From NCBI GenBank assembly GCA_049324835.1, contig JBMOMT010000074.1, positions 62,001 through 126,000 of the forward strand: a stretch of DNA of 64,000 nucleotides, in the 5' to 3' direction. This DNA comes from JBMOMT01 sp049324835. GTDB lineage: Bacteria > Chloroflexota > Anaerolineae > CAYNKW01. Positions within the stretch are counted from its first letter, which is position 1. Each line of letters opens with the position of its first letter. The notes beneath the pieces were generated by a model that did not search any database, was not told the DNA's origin, and worked only from the letters and a program-made list of their open reading frames with translations. Made by a program: the position numbers and the translations under genes. Shown here in pieces: positions 8,700 through 16,638 of this stretch.

Positions 8700-9269
8700 A
8701 TGGTCAAGAAAGCTGAAAAATACCGACGTTACCGGCAGCCCCACGCGGTGGCGCGTTTTCAGGCGCGCACCATTTTATGGGACATGTTCTGGGAGCGATG
8801 CGGCGATCTAGATCACGACCAACAAGTGGCGCTGGCCGAAAGAACCGGCGCGGCATGGTTCATAGAGGCGATTGAGAAGGGCTTTTGGTATGAACTCCAC
8901 GTCTGGCCATCCGCCTCGACGATGACAGAAATCGTTATTAAAATTGAACACAACCCTGCCACGCGCTGGGAGGATGTTAAGGAGAAGGTTCTAACTGAGG
9001 CTAAAGAGCAATTCGACGCGGCACGCCAAAAGCTGCGAGAGGCCGAGGGACTGGAGACCAGCCGGGATAGAAAGCGCGCAAACCTGGAGCGCGCTGTAGG
9101 ATTCGTTTTTCAGCGGGTCATATTGAAGCGCCCCACGCGCTCAATTTGGAATCGCTGGGACACAGACCACCCCGGCGATGATCCGGAGGCGTTAACAGAA
9201 GAGCGGCTACGCAGCACCATTAGCGAAACGGCAAAACTGTTGGACGTTAACTTAAGCCCAGGGGCATAA
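8700..9269 (+). CDS. Hypothetical protein of mobile element
   Basis: 189 residues, not recognised. The N-terminus is basic (MVKKAEKYRRYRQP) and the middle (about 95-130) is charged and helical. The ATG at 8700 has GGAGGTG 4 nt upstream; the GTG at 8673 in the same frame does not. It is isolated between two structured non-coding stretches, so it is probably its own unit. The base composition is somewhat less GC-rich than the neighbouring genes. Confidence 0.6.
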   Translation: MVKKAEKYRRYRQPHAVARFQARTILWDMFWERCGDLDHDQQVALAERTGAAWFIEAIEKGFWYELHVWPSASTMTEIVIKIEHNPATRWEDVKEKVLTEAKEQFDAARQKLREAEGLETSRDRKRANLERAVGFVFQRVILKRPTRSIWNRWDTDHPGDDPEALTEERLRSTISETAKLLDVNLSPGA

Positions 9270-9308
9270 CAGCTTATTTCGCCAAAGTAAAACCATACAG
9301 CAGCACGG

Positions 9309-9343
9309 AAAAGCCGGTATATACTGACAATATACCGGCTTTT
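9309..9343. promoter_or_regulatory. Perfect 14-bp inverted repeat (operator or bidirectional terminator)
   Basis: AAAAGCCGGTATAT (9309-9322) and its exact complement (9330-9343) are separated by the 7-nt loop ACTGACA. It ends 16 bp before the ATG at 9360. It could terminate transcripts from both sides (A4 on one flank, T4 on the other), or be an operator controlling the replication operon. Confidence 0.6.
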
Positions 9344-9359
9344 CAAGTATGGAGGCGAT

Positions 9360-9548
9360 ATGGAATCTGTTGGCAACACCCTCACCCCGGAGGCCCGGCA
9401 GGCGTTAGGCCGGGCCTACGCGCTGCTGCTGCGCTGGGCCAATGAAAACGAGACCGTAGAGGGAGACGATGCTTGCCGGCCCGTTCCCTCTACGGCTGTT
9501 GACACGCCGACGAAAGCCGGACGTGCAAGGGGGATTGTACACCAATGA
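9360..9548 (+). CDS. Small hypothetical protein, first gene of replication operon
   Basis: 62 residues, unrecognised; a helical N-terminal half (ARQALGRAYALLLRWANE) followed by a polar tail. GGAGG lies 6 nt before the ATG. Its stop overlaps the next start by 4 bp (ATGA), and the chain of overlaps continues into the prim-pol gene, so it is probably a genuine operon member. Confidence 0.5.
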   Translation: MESVGNTLTPEARQALGRAYALLLRWANENETVEGDDACRPVPSTAVDTPTKAGRARGIVHQ

Positions 9549-9793
9549 GCAAAAAAGCGAAAGCCGCCGGGGGGCAACCGGCGGCACGGGCGCGGCGTTT
9601 GGGACTTGACGCCAATTCTGCCCCCATTGTATCACATTCCAGCAAGCGGTGCAACCCCTATCGGGCAATCGACGCCCTGTTGATCCAGGCCCAGCGCCAG
9701 CGCAAACGCCACCCTCACGACTGGCGGCACGCGGCCATTTTGGACGCCATGCTTGACCTGCGCGGCAGAAAGGGCAGGCGGTATGGCAGATGA
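9545..9793 (+). CDS. Small hypothetical protein upstream of primase
   Basis: 82 residues, strongly basic at both ends (MSKKAKAAGG..., ...RGRKGRRYGR). A central helical motif around HDWRHAAILDAMLDL resembles no family I can name. It overlaps the upstream gene by 4 bp and the prim-pol gene by 11 bp. A nucleic-acid-binding accessory of replication is possible but only inferred from charge and location. Confidence 0.5.
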   Translation: MSKKAKAAGGQPAARARRLGLDANSAPIVSHSSKRCNPYRAIDALLIQAQRQRKRHPHDWRHAAILDAMLDLRGRKGRRYGR

Positions 9794-12134
9794 CACATTG
9801 CTCAAATCGGGCCTGGCCTATGCTCAAATGTTTGGCTGGGCAGTACTGCCCCTCAAGGCGCGGGACAAAACCCCCCTCACACCCCACGGCGTGAACGACG
9901 CCAGCACCGACCCGGCGATAATTCGCGGGTGGTGGGCGCGCTGGCCCGATGCAAACATCGGCCTGGCCTGTGGCCCTTCCGGCCTCGTCGTGATCGACCT
10001 GGACGCCGACAGAAACGGCCTGGACACCTGGGCCGAGTTATGCCAGCGGCACGGCATAAACGGCGACGGCGCGCTGGTATCCCTAACCGGCGGCGGCGGC
10101 CAGCACCTCGTATTTTCTGCCAACGGAGCGCCGGTGAGCAGCAGCGCCGGTAAACTCGGTCCCGGTGTGGACGTGCGGGCCAATGGCGGCTACATCGTAG
10201 CGCCGCCATCGGTGCACCCCAACGGGCAGGTTTACGCCTGGGAGGTTTCCGCCCACCCCAAAGACCGCAAGCCGGCCACGTTGCCCGCCGCCCTGGCGGC
10301 GCTTCTGACCGACAACGGCAAGGCCCCACGCCAGGCAGACCCCCTACCGGAGCGCATCCCCAGCGGGCAACGAAACCACATTCTGGCCTCGCTGGCCGGT
10401 TCGATGCGCCGCCGGGGCGCATCCGAGAGCGCAATCCTGGCGGCTTTGGAGGCGGAAAATGCCCAGCGCTGCGATCCGCCCCTGGAGCATGGCGAACTTG
10501 AGCACATCGCCGCCAGCATCGCCCGTTACCCGGCCAAAGCGCGCCCCCTGGGCCAGCGTTTTCCCAAAGCCGAGGCCGTGGTGATAGAGACCATCGCCCC
10601 GAACGAGCCACCCGACCCGGCGCTGAGACAGGCAATAATCGACACGTTGCTGGGCCTCGGTCTCGGTGAGGGTGAAAAACCGCCGCCGCTGCTGTTGCGA
10701 CGCCAGCAGGCGGGCCGCCTGCTGCTGGACTGGCTGGCCGACAACGGCGGTTTTGTCCAGAGTGAGGCGGGCGAAAGATTTTACTTTTACAGGCCCGCAC
10801 GCCGGCTTTTTCGGTTGGACGCCGAGAGCTGGCCGGCGTTTCTGTTCGTGCTGACCGGCATATACCCGGCAACCACCGACTTTGCCTGTCTGGCCGACGA
10901 GTGCAAAACAGCGGCTATGACCGCCCCCCGGCGGCCTGTCGTGCGCGTTTCGACCTGGAATGAAGCCGAGCAGGTCTTGAGGGTGAGCCGTTTCGACGGC
11001 ACGGTATACCGCCTGGACGGCCAGACCATCGCAGAGGAGGCCAACGGCGAAACCGCCCTATTTGACGATGACCCCCTGTGGCCGCCCTACGAGCCGGTTT
11101 TTTCGACGCCGGGCGCGCTGGAGTGGAGCACGACCCACCTGCCCCACTGGACGGGCGACGACGAGGCCCACGGGCTGGCGTTTCGCGCCTGGGTGCTATC
11201 GTCGTTTTTCACCGAGCTTTGCCCCTCACGGCCCCTGCTGGTGTTTCTCGGCGAAAAGGGCAGCGGTAAGTCTATGGCCTTACGGGTACTGCTGCGTCTG
11301 CTGTTTGGCCCAGGGGCGCAGGTGGCAGGCATACCGGATCGCCCCGACGGTTTCACAGCGGCGGCGGCGGCCTCTCACCTGCTGGTGTTAGACAACCTCG
11401 ACCAGTTCACCGGCTGGCTGCGGGACAGACTTGCCCGCATCGCCACCGGCGCGAACGACCAATACCGAAAACTCTACACGTCCAACGAGGTGGGCCACGT
11501 GATCTATCGCTGCTGGCTGGCCTTCACCGCCCGGACGCCGGATACCCTCAAGAGAGACGACCTGGCCGACCGCCTGTTGCTGCTGCCCGTAGCCCGCATC
11601 GACGACGACGAGCGCAAACGGGAAACCGACTTCTTTGACCAGACGGCGGCCATGCGGCCCGACTGGTGGGGCGACGTATTGACCGCCCTTAACCAGGCCG
11701 TGGCCGCGATCCGGCGCGGTGAGCTGCGCGGGGCATCCCGGTTGCGGCTGGCCGACTGGGAGGCGCTGGGGCGGGTCTTTGCCAGAAACGAGGGCCAAGA
11801 GGCGCTTTGGGACTCGTTTGTGGACGGCCTCAAGCGGACGCAATCCGACTTTTTGCTGGAGGGCGATCTGATCGTCGAAGCCCTCGAGGCCTGGCTGGCC
11901 GACGGCGAAAACCACGGGCGGCAAATGACGACCAAAGACCTGCACCAGGAGTTAACCGTGAGCCTGTCCGGTGAGCACAAGCCGCCCGCCGACTGGCCCA
12001 AATCGACCGTTAGCTTTGGCAAGCGCCTGGCCGGTATACGGCGCGATCTGGCGGCCTACTACCGGGTAGAGTGGGGGCGCGGGACGGGAAACAAGCAACT
12101 TTACCAGTTTTGGCCGCTGGGGGGTGAGAGTTAA
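9783..12134 (+). CDS. Replication protein: prim-pol domain plus P-loop ATPase
   Basis: 783 residues. The N-terminal domain (about 15-185) is the bifunctional primase/polymerase family: the DLDAD motif supplies D72, D74 and D76, with H108 in GGQHLVF and PPSVHPNG following. A linker region (about 190-440) precedes a C-terminal P-loop ATPase with Walker A GEKGSGKS (490-497) and Walker B HLLVLDNLD near 540, as in helicase-like partners of viral and plasmid prim-pols. It would start autonomous replication of the excised circle. The ATG at 9783 is chosen because the frame upstream belongs to the preceding small gene. RepPP-type initiators of AICEs have the same prim-pol theme. Confidence 0.85.
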   Translation: MADDTLLKSGLAYAQMFGWAVLPLKARDKTPLTPHGVNDASTDPAIIRGWWARWPDANIGLACGPSGLVVIDLDADRNGLDTWAELCQRHGINGDGALVSLTGGGGQHLVFSANGAPVSSSAGKLGPGVDVRANGGYIVAPPSVHPNGQVYAWEVSAHPKDRKPATLPAALAALLTDNGKAPRQADPLPERIPSGQRNHILASLAGSMRRRGASESAILAALEAENAQRCDPPLEHGELEHIAASIARYPAKARPLGQRFPKAEAVVIETIAPNEPPDPALRQAIIDTLLGLGLGEGEKPPPLLLRRQQAGRLLLDWLADNGGFVQSEAGERFYFYRPARRLFRLDAESWPAFLFVLTGIYPATTDFACLADECKTAAMTAPRRPVVRVSTWNEAEQVLRVSRFDGTVYRLDGQTIAEEANGETALFDDDPLWPPYEPVFSTPGALEWSTTHLPHWTGDDEAHGLAFRAWVLSSFFTELCPSRPLLVFLGEKGSGKSMALRVLLRLLFGPGAQVAGIPDRPDGFTAAAAASHLLVLDNLDQFTGWLRDRLARIATGANDQYRKLYTSNEVGHVIYRCWLAFTARTPDTLKRDDLADRLLLLPVARIDDDERKRETDFFDQTAAMRPDWWGDVLTALNQAVAAIRRGELRGASRLRLADWEALGRVFARNEGQEALWDSFVDGLKRTQSDFLLEGDLIVEALEAWLADGENHGRQMTTKDLHQELTVSLSGEHKPPADWPKSTVSFGKRLAGIRRDLAAYYRVEWGRGTGNKQLYQFWPLGGES

Positions 12135-12260
12135 GATAGTTAAGGTGTTAAGTTATTTTCCAACACTTGCCCAAAAAGTTACAGGGGGCTTGCTTCAGGA
12201 TTTTGAAAACTGTTGGGAAACAGCTTTCGATCTTAACTACCCTAACTCAAAAGGCACACT
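12135..12260. other. Intergenic gap with inverted repeats
   Basis: 126 bp between the replication gene and the HTH gene. A TAGTTAAG copy near the start and a CTTAACTA copy near the end form an 8-bp inverted repeat about 95 bp apart, and AACTGTT/AACAG lies between. It is notably A/T-rich relative to the element. No ORF; it may contain the promoter or an origin for the downstream small-gene operon. Confidence 0.35.
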
Positions 12261-12635
12261 ATGACAGGAAACGGCACACTTTCAGCAAACCAACAGCGAG
12301 CGATAGCGGCGCTGCTATCCGAGCCGACGATCCGAGACGCGGCGAAAAAGGCCGGCATCGGCGAGCGGACGCTATATCGCTATCTGGCCGATCCGATGTT
12401 CAAGGCCGAGCTGCGAAAGCGCCAAGACGAAATCCTGGCAGCGACGACGGCGGCCCTGGTGGGTATGACCGGCGACGCGGTGGCAACCCTGCGGGCGGTT
12501 ATGCAGAACAAGGACGCCGGCGACGCGGTGAAAGTGCGGGCGGCGCTGGGCTGGCTGGCCCACACCCGAAACGCGGTAGAGTTGGACGATCTGGCCCAAC
12601 GTATCACAGAACTTGAGGAAAGGATGAAACGATGA
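12261..12635 (+). CDS. Helix-turn-helix protein (terminase-small-subunit-like)
   Basis: 124 residues. Residues 5-45 read as a trihelical HTH (LSANQQRAIAALLSEPTIRDA, then AGIGERTLYRYLADP), followed by a long helical C-terminus ending in a coiled coil (DDLAQRITELEERMKR). This layout is seen in phage-type HTH proteins such as small terminases and in plasmid regulators; no large terminase is present here, so DNA packaging is unlikely. Its stop overlaps the next start by 4 bp. Confidence 0.65.
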   Translation: MTGNGTLSANQQRAIAALLSEPTIRDAAKKAGIGERTLYRYLADPMFKAELRKRQDEILAATTAALVGMTGDAVATLRAVMQNKDAGDAVKVRAALGWLAHTRNAVELDDLAQRITELEERMKR

Positions 12636-12820
12636 GCCTCGAAAGCAGAATTGAGCGCCTGGAACAGCATGTAGGGCAAGCGGGCGGGCTGGTGGTAGTA
12701 TTTGCCGAGGGAGAAACACCGGAGGCCCTGGAGCAGGAACTGGCCGAGCTGGAAGCCAAAAGCCCTAACGGGCTGATTCTTGTTGTACGGCAAAGAGAGG
12801 ATGGGGACAATGAGCATTAA
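12632..12820 (+). CDS. Small coiled-coil hypothetical protein
   Basis: 62 residues beginning MSLESRIERLEQHVGQ, a short amphipathic helix also echoed by the next gene (MSIKDRLSRLETQF). It overlaps its neighbours at both ends (4 bp and 11 bp). No family recognised. Confidence 0.5.
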   Translation: MSLESRIERLEQHVGQAGGLVVVFAEGETPEALEQELAELEAKSPNGLILVVRQREDGDNEH

Positions 12821-13010
12821 GGATAGACTATCACGTCTTGAAACCCAGTTCAGGGCCTGGGCCAAGAGCCGCGCCACGGGCGGGGACTTCACACGGGCGC
12901 TGTTTCGCATTTATGGCGATGGTGAACAACCGGAGCAACCTGTCTCAGACGCCGAGTTTGAGGCCGCCCTGGAGCGGGTCTACAGCGACGAACCAACTAA
13001 CGACAAGTGA
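12810..13010 (+). CDS. Small hypothetical protein
   Basis: 66 residues. The N-terminal helix DRLSRLETQFRAW resembles that of the preceding protein, suggesting duplication of a short oligomerisation helix; the C-terminus is acidic. The ATG at 12810 overlaps the preceding gene by 11 bp. Confidence 0.45.
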   Translation: MSIKDRLSRLETQFRAWAKSRATGGDFTRALFRIYGDGEQPEQPVSDAEFEAALERVYSDEPTNDK

Positions 13011-13042
13011 GATTAGCATTAGTTAAAACGGGAGAAGCTAAA

Positions 13043-13759
13043 ATGAGCGATGCGATCTTTGGCAAACTGGGCGGCCTGGAGGCCGAGCTTGACGACGCCG
13101 TGGCGAAAACCGAGCGGGAGGCGCGAAAACTGGACGCCGAAACCGAGCGCCAGATCGGAAACATGCAACGGGTCGAGGGTGACATTAGGGCCAGTACTGG
13201 CATGGGTTTTGGCGACTTTGCCGGGCAATTACGGCAGGCCGCCGAGGCGCACAAGCGGGCGCTAGAGGCCCAGCTTGCCGCGACACTGGCCGGGATACGT
13301 GAGGGAGCCGAGGCGGTATTATCAGAAACCGAGCGGGCAATTGAGGCCGCCTACCACGCCGAGCTGGGCAAGGTTGGCCCCCAGGGGCAGGAATGGGCCG
13401 AGGCCGAGGCGCGGCGCGAATTCGTCAAAGAGGATGTGGCCGCCCTCACCCCTGCCGAGATTCTGGAGCGTTACCGGGCCGCCGAGACTGCCGGGGATCG
13501 GGTAACGGCCTGGCTGCTGGCGCGTTACGGCCTCAAGGAATTGGAAACCCGCAGTTTTGAGAATACGAAGGGCGGCATGGAAGCGCGGCGGGCGCTTGCC
13601 GAGCTGCGACAGGCCCGCTATGGCGCAATTGAGGCCCGCCGGAATGAGCGCCTTGACAGGTTGGAGCGTTACCGGGCCGCCATGAAAAAGCCGCGTGGGG
13701 CAGTAGAGGAAGCCGAATATCGGCAGACGATCCGCCTACGTTTCGGCCTGCAGGGCTAG
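13043..13759 (+). CDS. Long helical/coiled-coil hypothetical protein
   Basis: 238 residues, almost wholly Ala/Glu/Arg-rich helix with heptad-like spacing (about 5-110 and 175-230). No TM segment or catalytic motif is visible. GGGAGAAG lies 6 nt upstream of the ATG at 13043. It may be a structural or scaffold-like protein of the element; function unknown. Confidence 0.55.
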   Translation: MSDAIFGKLGGLEAELDDAVAKTEREARKLDAETERQIGNMQRVEGDIRASTGMGFGDFAGQLRQAAEAHKRALEAQLAATLAGIREGAEAVLSETERAIEAAYHAELGKVGPQGQEWAEAEARREFVKEDVAALTPAEILERYRAAETAGDRVTAWLLARYGLKELETRSFENTKGGMEARRALAELRQARYGAIEARRNERLDRLERYRAAMKKPRGAVEEAEYRQTIRLRFGLQG

Positions 13760-13778
13760 TTGGACTCGGTTTTGCCCG

Positions 13779-13997
13779 ATGACGCCCGCCGACGATCCGA
13801 TAACAGCCGGATACCGCCGACTAATCGCCCGCCTGCTGTGGCGGGCTGTGGCCGACTTGCGGGCCGGCAACGGCCACGCCGATGACGCCCGGCGTTTCCT
13901 GGCCTCGGAGTGGGGCGCGTTTCTGGCCGAGGCGATGGGTGTTGACGAGCTGCTGGCCTCGTGGCTGGCAGAACGGCCAGAGGCGGCGGGGTTATAG
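13779..13997 (+). CDS. Small hypothetical protein
   Basis: 72 residues, helical, with an aromatic/Trp-rich pattern (LLWRAVADLRAG, then ASEWGAFLAEAMGVDELLASWLAE). Begins 19 bp after the previous stop. No clear ribosome site is seen; not recognised. Confidence 0.4.
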   Translation: MTPADDPITAGYRRLIARLLWRAVADLRAGNGHADDARRFLASEWGAFLAEAMGVDELLASWLAERPEAAGL

Positions 13998-14047
13998 CTT
14001 GCCTCAGTGAACCTTGACAACCGCATACCGGCACGGCCCAGAAGTGC

Positions 14048-14076
14048 TTGACAGATTTTGTAACCTGTGGTAGAAT
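14048..14076 (+). promoter_or_regulatory. Strong sigma70-type promoter for the RHH gene
   Basis: TTGACA (14048-14053), a 17-nt spacer and TAGAAT (14071-14076). Transcription should start near 14083, about 30 nt before the RHH start codon. This makes an in-frame GTG at 14067 impossible as the start. Confidence 0.75.
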
Positions 14077-14111
14077 ACGCATATACACATTATCACGACA
14101 GGGCGGCAAGA

Positions 14112-14288
14112 ATGGACAAGCAAGTCCGAGTTAATCTGACAATGCCAGAAAGCCTCAAGCGCGAAGCCAGAGCGCGGGCGATTCGGGAAGGTAAAAATCT
14201 CTCCCTCGTAGTCCGTGAACTGCTGGAGGCATGGCTGGAAGGCAAGGTAGACTTGCCCCCGCCCGAACCTTCACAAGAGGGCGAATAA
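14112..14288 (+). CDS. Ribbon-helix-helix (Arc/CopG-like) regulator
   Basis: 58 residues. RVNLTMPESLKREARARA is a typical ribbon followed by helix A, and EGKNLSLVVRELLEAWLEG gives the turn and helix B. Such proteins bind operators as dimers of dimers and repress plasmid or element genes. It has its own strong promoter and is followed by a stem-loop terminator, so it is a monocistronic unit and a good candidate for the element's copy-control or maintenance repressor. Confidence 0.75.
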   Translation: MDKQVRVNLTMPESLKREARARAIREGKNLSLVVRELLEAWLEGKVDLPPPEPSQEGE

Positions 14289-14479
14289 CCCCACAAACAA
14301 GCGGGCCGTGCTGGTGCGCCAACACCAAACACGACCCTGACCCAACCTGCTGGTATGGCAGCAAGCGGGCTGATGGTATTCTACCATAAGCCGGAATTGG
14401 ACGCAATAGGCAGCGGCCTATCTCACCCGACCAGCGGGTAACGAGATAGGCCGCTTTCGTTTTGGCAAGGGGGTACACG
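14289..14479. repeat. Non-coding interval rich in hairpins
   Basis: 191 bp with no credible ORF. It contains TGCTG/CAGCA around 14350, a perfect ATGGTA/TACCAT hairpin (14373-14387) and a terminator-like hairpin ending at 14454. The tail TTTCGTTTTGGCAAGG closely matches TTTCGTTTTGCAAGG after the 8.6-kb structured interval, so the two intervals appear related. Confidence 0.5.
14413..14465 (+). terminator. Rho-independent terminator
   Basis: GCGGCCTATCTC (14413-14424) pairs perfectly with 14443-14454; the stem extends inward through ACCCG/CGGGT with a 3-nt bulge. TTTCGTTTT follows. It should end the RHH transcript. Confidence 0.75.
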
Positions 14480-15226
14480 ATGCACGAGATCGAGAAAAGT
14501 ACCGTCAAACTGGTGGCAAAGCTGGCGCCGTGGCTGGCTCCGTTTCCAAGCGCGTTTTTCGTGGCGCGGGCCAGCATGGCACACCTCGAGCTGCCGCTTT
14601 TCGTGGCTGTGGTGGTGGCCGCCATTCTTGAAACCCTGGGCCTGGCCACTGTTCACACGGCGCTGTGGCTTTCCGACTGGAACGCCCACAAGCGCAAGAC
14701 CGACCCGAACGCCCCGACCCTGTTGGCGGTGGCCCTGGGCGTGATCTATTTGATCGCAACGATGGGCTTGACAGTAGTCTTGGAAGTAACCCCCGGCCTG
14801 GCGACGTATGCCCCGGCCCTGTTTCCGGTGCTGGCAGTGGTGGGCGCGGTGAACCTGGCCCTTATCTCCCAGCAAGAGCAACGAGAGGGCACTGTCAAAC
14901 TGGAAAAGGCCGAGCGTCAAGCGAAACGTCAAGGAGATCGTAAAGAGACCCGCCGGCGTGATGACACCGAACCGACAAGCGGCGCGTCAAAAAGTGCTGT
15001 TCTTACCACCTCACTTGACACGGCGCGTCAAGCCCGAAAGACAAAACGAGACGCCCGGCTTGACGCCCTCTTGACATTCTACCTTGACAATCCTGACGCC
15101 GGGCCGACAGACGCCGGGCGACATATTGGCGTGAGCCGCCAGACTGTCTACACCTACCTTGACGACCTGCGAGCGGCGGGACGCATCGCCAAAGACAACG
15201 GGCGCGTCGAGATATTGGAGGCGTGA
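14480..15226 (+). CDS. Membrane protein with C-terminal winged/HTH domain
   Basis: 248 residues. Three to four TM helices lie in residues about 30-140 (FVAVVVAAILETLGLATVH, LLAVALGVIYLIATMGLTVV, LFPVLAVVGAVNLALI). A charged linker (about 140-195) leads to a C-terminal HTH, DAGPTDAGRHIGVSRQTVYT then YLDDLRAAGRI. A membrane-anchored DNA-binding protein next to an FtsK-like gene could tether element DNA at the transfer site or sense the envelope; both are inference. AAGGGGG precedes the ATG. Its stop is immediately followed by the translocase start. Confidence 0.65.
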   Translation: MHEIEKSTVKLVAKLAPWLAPFPSAFFVARASMAHLELPLFVAVVVAAILETLGLATVHTALWLSDWNAHKRKTDPNAPTLLAVALGVIYLIATMGLTVVLEVTPGLATYAPALFPVLAVVGAVNLALISQQEQREGTVKLEKAERQAKRQGDRKETRRRDDTEPTSGASKSAVLTTSLDTARQARKTKRDARLDALLTFYLDNPDAGPTDAGRHIGVSRQTVYTYLDDLRAAGRIAKDNGRVEILEA

Positions 15227-15228
15227 CA

Positions 15229-16509
15229 ATGGACAGCAGACACCGACTTTTGCAGGAATGGGCAACGTATCTCACGGGAGCCGCCCGGCAGGGCGCAATC
15301 CCGGCCATAACAGCGATTGAGGGCATCGCCGGGCCGAGGGCTGGGGCGCTGGAGATAAGCGCCGGGCTGGAGGCCGGAAAGCTGCTACGCGCCTTTTCGC
15401 AGAACGACAAAGCCACCCTGCGTCAGTTTGTGCCGTGGCCCTTCAGCGGCGATCCCCAGTGCTACATGGCCGGGCGCTACGTGCGGGTAGAGGCCGCCTG
15501 GCCCGACCACCTGGCCGAGACCCTGATCCGCCTGGGACAAATGGGACACTACCCCCGCAACGGCGGCAAGTGGATCGCCGGCAAGAACGAATACGGCCAG
15601 ACGATCCGCCCCCAGCTTGACGACGCCACGCCCCACTTTTTGGTGAGTGGGGCCACGGGCAGCGGCAAGAGTGTGGCCCTCAGAAGCGCCGTGCTGCAAT
15701 TGAGCCAAGACCCGGCTAACGAGCTGGTGCTGATAGACGGCAAATACGGTGAGAGCCTGGCGCAGGTGGCACACTTGCGGGGCGTGGTAGGGCCGGTGGC
15801 AGTGGACGGCCCAGGGGTGAGAGCCGCCCTGGGCTGGGCCTGCGCCGAGATGCGCCGGCGGTATGAAACTGGCAACAAGGCGGGCCGCGTGGTGGTAGTC
15901 TTTGACGAATTCCAGGAATTTGTGAGCGATGACGCCACCGTGGGCCTGCTGAAGCGCATCGCCGCCCAGGGCCGGGCAGCCCACGTCCACCTGCTGGCTG
16001 CCACCCAACACCCCACGGTAGACGCCTTTGGCGACGCCAGCACGCGGCGCAACCTGACCGGCAAGCTGGCCCTCAAGGTAGGTGATCCCGATGCAAGCCG
16101 CGTGGCCGTGGGGGGCAGCACGCCCAGGGCCGACTACCTGCTGGGGGCAGGCGACTGTTACGCCGTGAAACCCGGCGCGGTGCATCGTGTACAAATGGCC
16201 TACGTTGATCAGGCCGACTTTGAGCGGGCCGAGGCCGGCGGGCCGCTTTTCACCGACTGGCCCGAATACGACGCCGGCCAGGTGGGGCAAGAGCTGCCCA
16301 CCGACAAGGCCGGTTGGAGCTACAGCGGGCCAGAACTGGCCGTGAGCCTCGTTTCAGCAGCCGAGGGTGAGGGCCGGCCCGCGATGGTGCGCCGGTTAGA
16401 CGCGGCGGGCCTGGGCCACCCTGGAGCAGAACGGGCGATCCGCCTGCTGGCCCTGGGCCGAGAGGCCCACGGCTGGCTTGAGAACCACGGCTTTTACATC
16501 GGGCAATGA
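15229..16509 (+). CDS. FtsK/SpoIIIE-like DNA translocase (TraB-like)
   Basis: 426 residues. RecA-like motor with Walker A GATGSGKS (141-148), Walker B VVVVFDEFQEF (D226-E227) and the LLAATQHP sensor stretch. The C-terminus (about 375-426, GEGRPAMVRRLDAAGLGHPG onward) looks like the FtsK gamma winged helix used to read DNA sequence. No TM helices are present, unlike chromosomal FtsK. In AICEs a single FtsK-like TraB pumps double-stranded DNA into the recipient after binding clt repeats; a repeat cluster directly follows this gene. A GTG at 15223 is a possible alternative start, but GGAGG favours 15229. Confidence 0.85.
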   Translation: MDSRHRLLQEWATYLTGAARQGAIPAITAIEGIAGPRAGALEISAGLEAGKLLRAFSQNDKATLRQFVPWPFSGDPQCYMAGRYVRVEAAWPDHLAETLIRLGQMGHYPRNGGKWIAGKNEYGQTIRPQLDDATPHFLVSGATGSGKSVALRSAVLQLSQDPANELVLIDGKYGESLAQVAHLRGVVGPVAVDGPGVRAALGWACAEMRRRYETGNKAGRVVVVFDEFQEFVSDDATVGLLKRIAAQGRAAHVHLLAATQHPTVDAFGDASTRRNLTGKLALKVGDPDASRVAVGGSTPRADYLLGAGDCYAVKPGAVHRVQMAYVDQADFERAEAGGPLFTDWPEYDAGQVGQELPTDKAGWSYSGPELAVSLVSAAEGEGRPAMVRRLDAAGLGHPGAERAIRLLALGREAHGWLENHGFYIGQ

Positions 16510-16622
16510 CCTGTCTGCGAAGGCAGGCCTGTCTGTCTGTCTGGCGACACCCTCACACCCTGAGAAACAGGCCAGACAGGCAGTTTTCCGAGAGAGAGCA
16601 CACGACCAGACAGACAGACAGG
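16510..16622. repeat. CTGT/ACAG inverted-repeat cluster, clt-like candidate
   Basis: CCTGTCTGTCTGTCTGG (16528-16544) is exactly complementary to 16606-16622. Between and beside them are further partial copies: CCTGTCTG near 16510 and CCAGACAGGCAG near 16572. The cluster lies in the 129-bp gap between the FtsK-like gene and the next gene, where AICE clt sites are found. It could also be an origin of replication or an operator. Confidence 0.65.
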
Positions 16623-16638
16623 CGGGAGGTGTTTGGAC

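Noticed and set aside
8528..8716. 62-codon plus frame over the structured interval
   Set aside because: Lies across the interleaved repeats and overlaps the next gene start; no ribosome site.
12167..12616. 149-codon plus frame
   Set aside because: Overlaps the HTH gene in another frame; no start signal.
16510..16622. CRISPR array
   Set aside because: The repeats are tetranucleotide based and inverted, without equal-length spacers. No array or cas gene is seen anywhere in the window.
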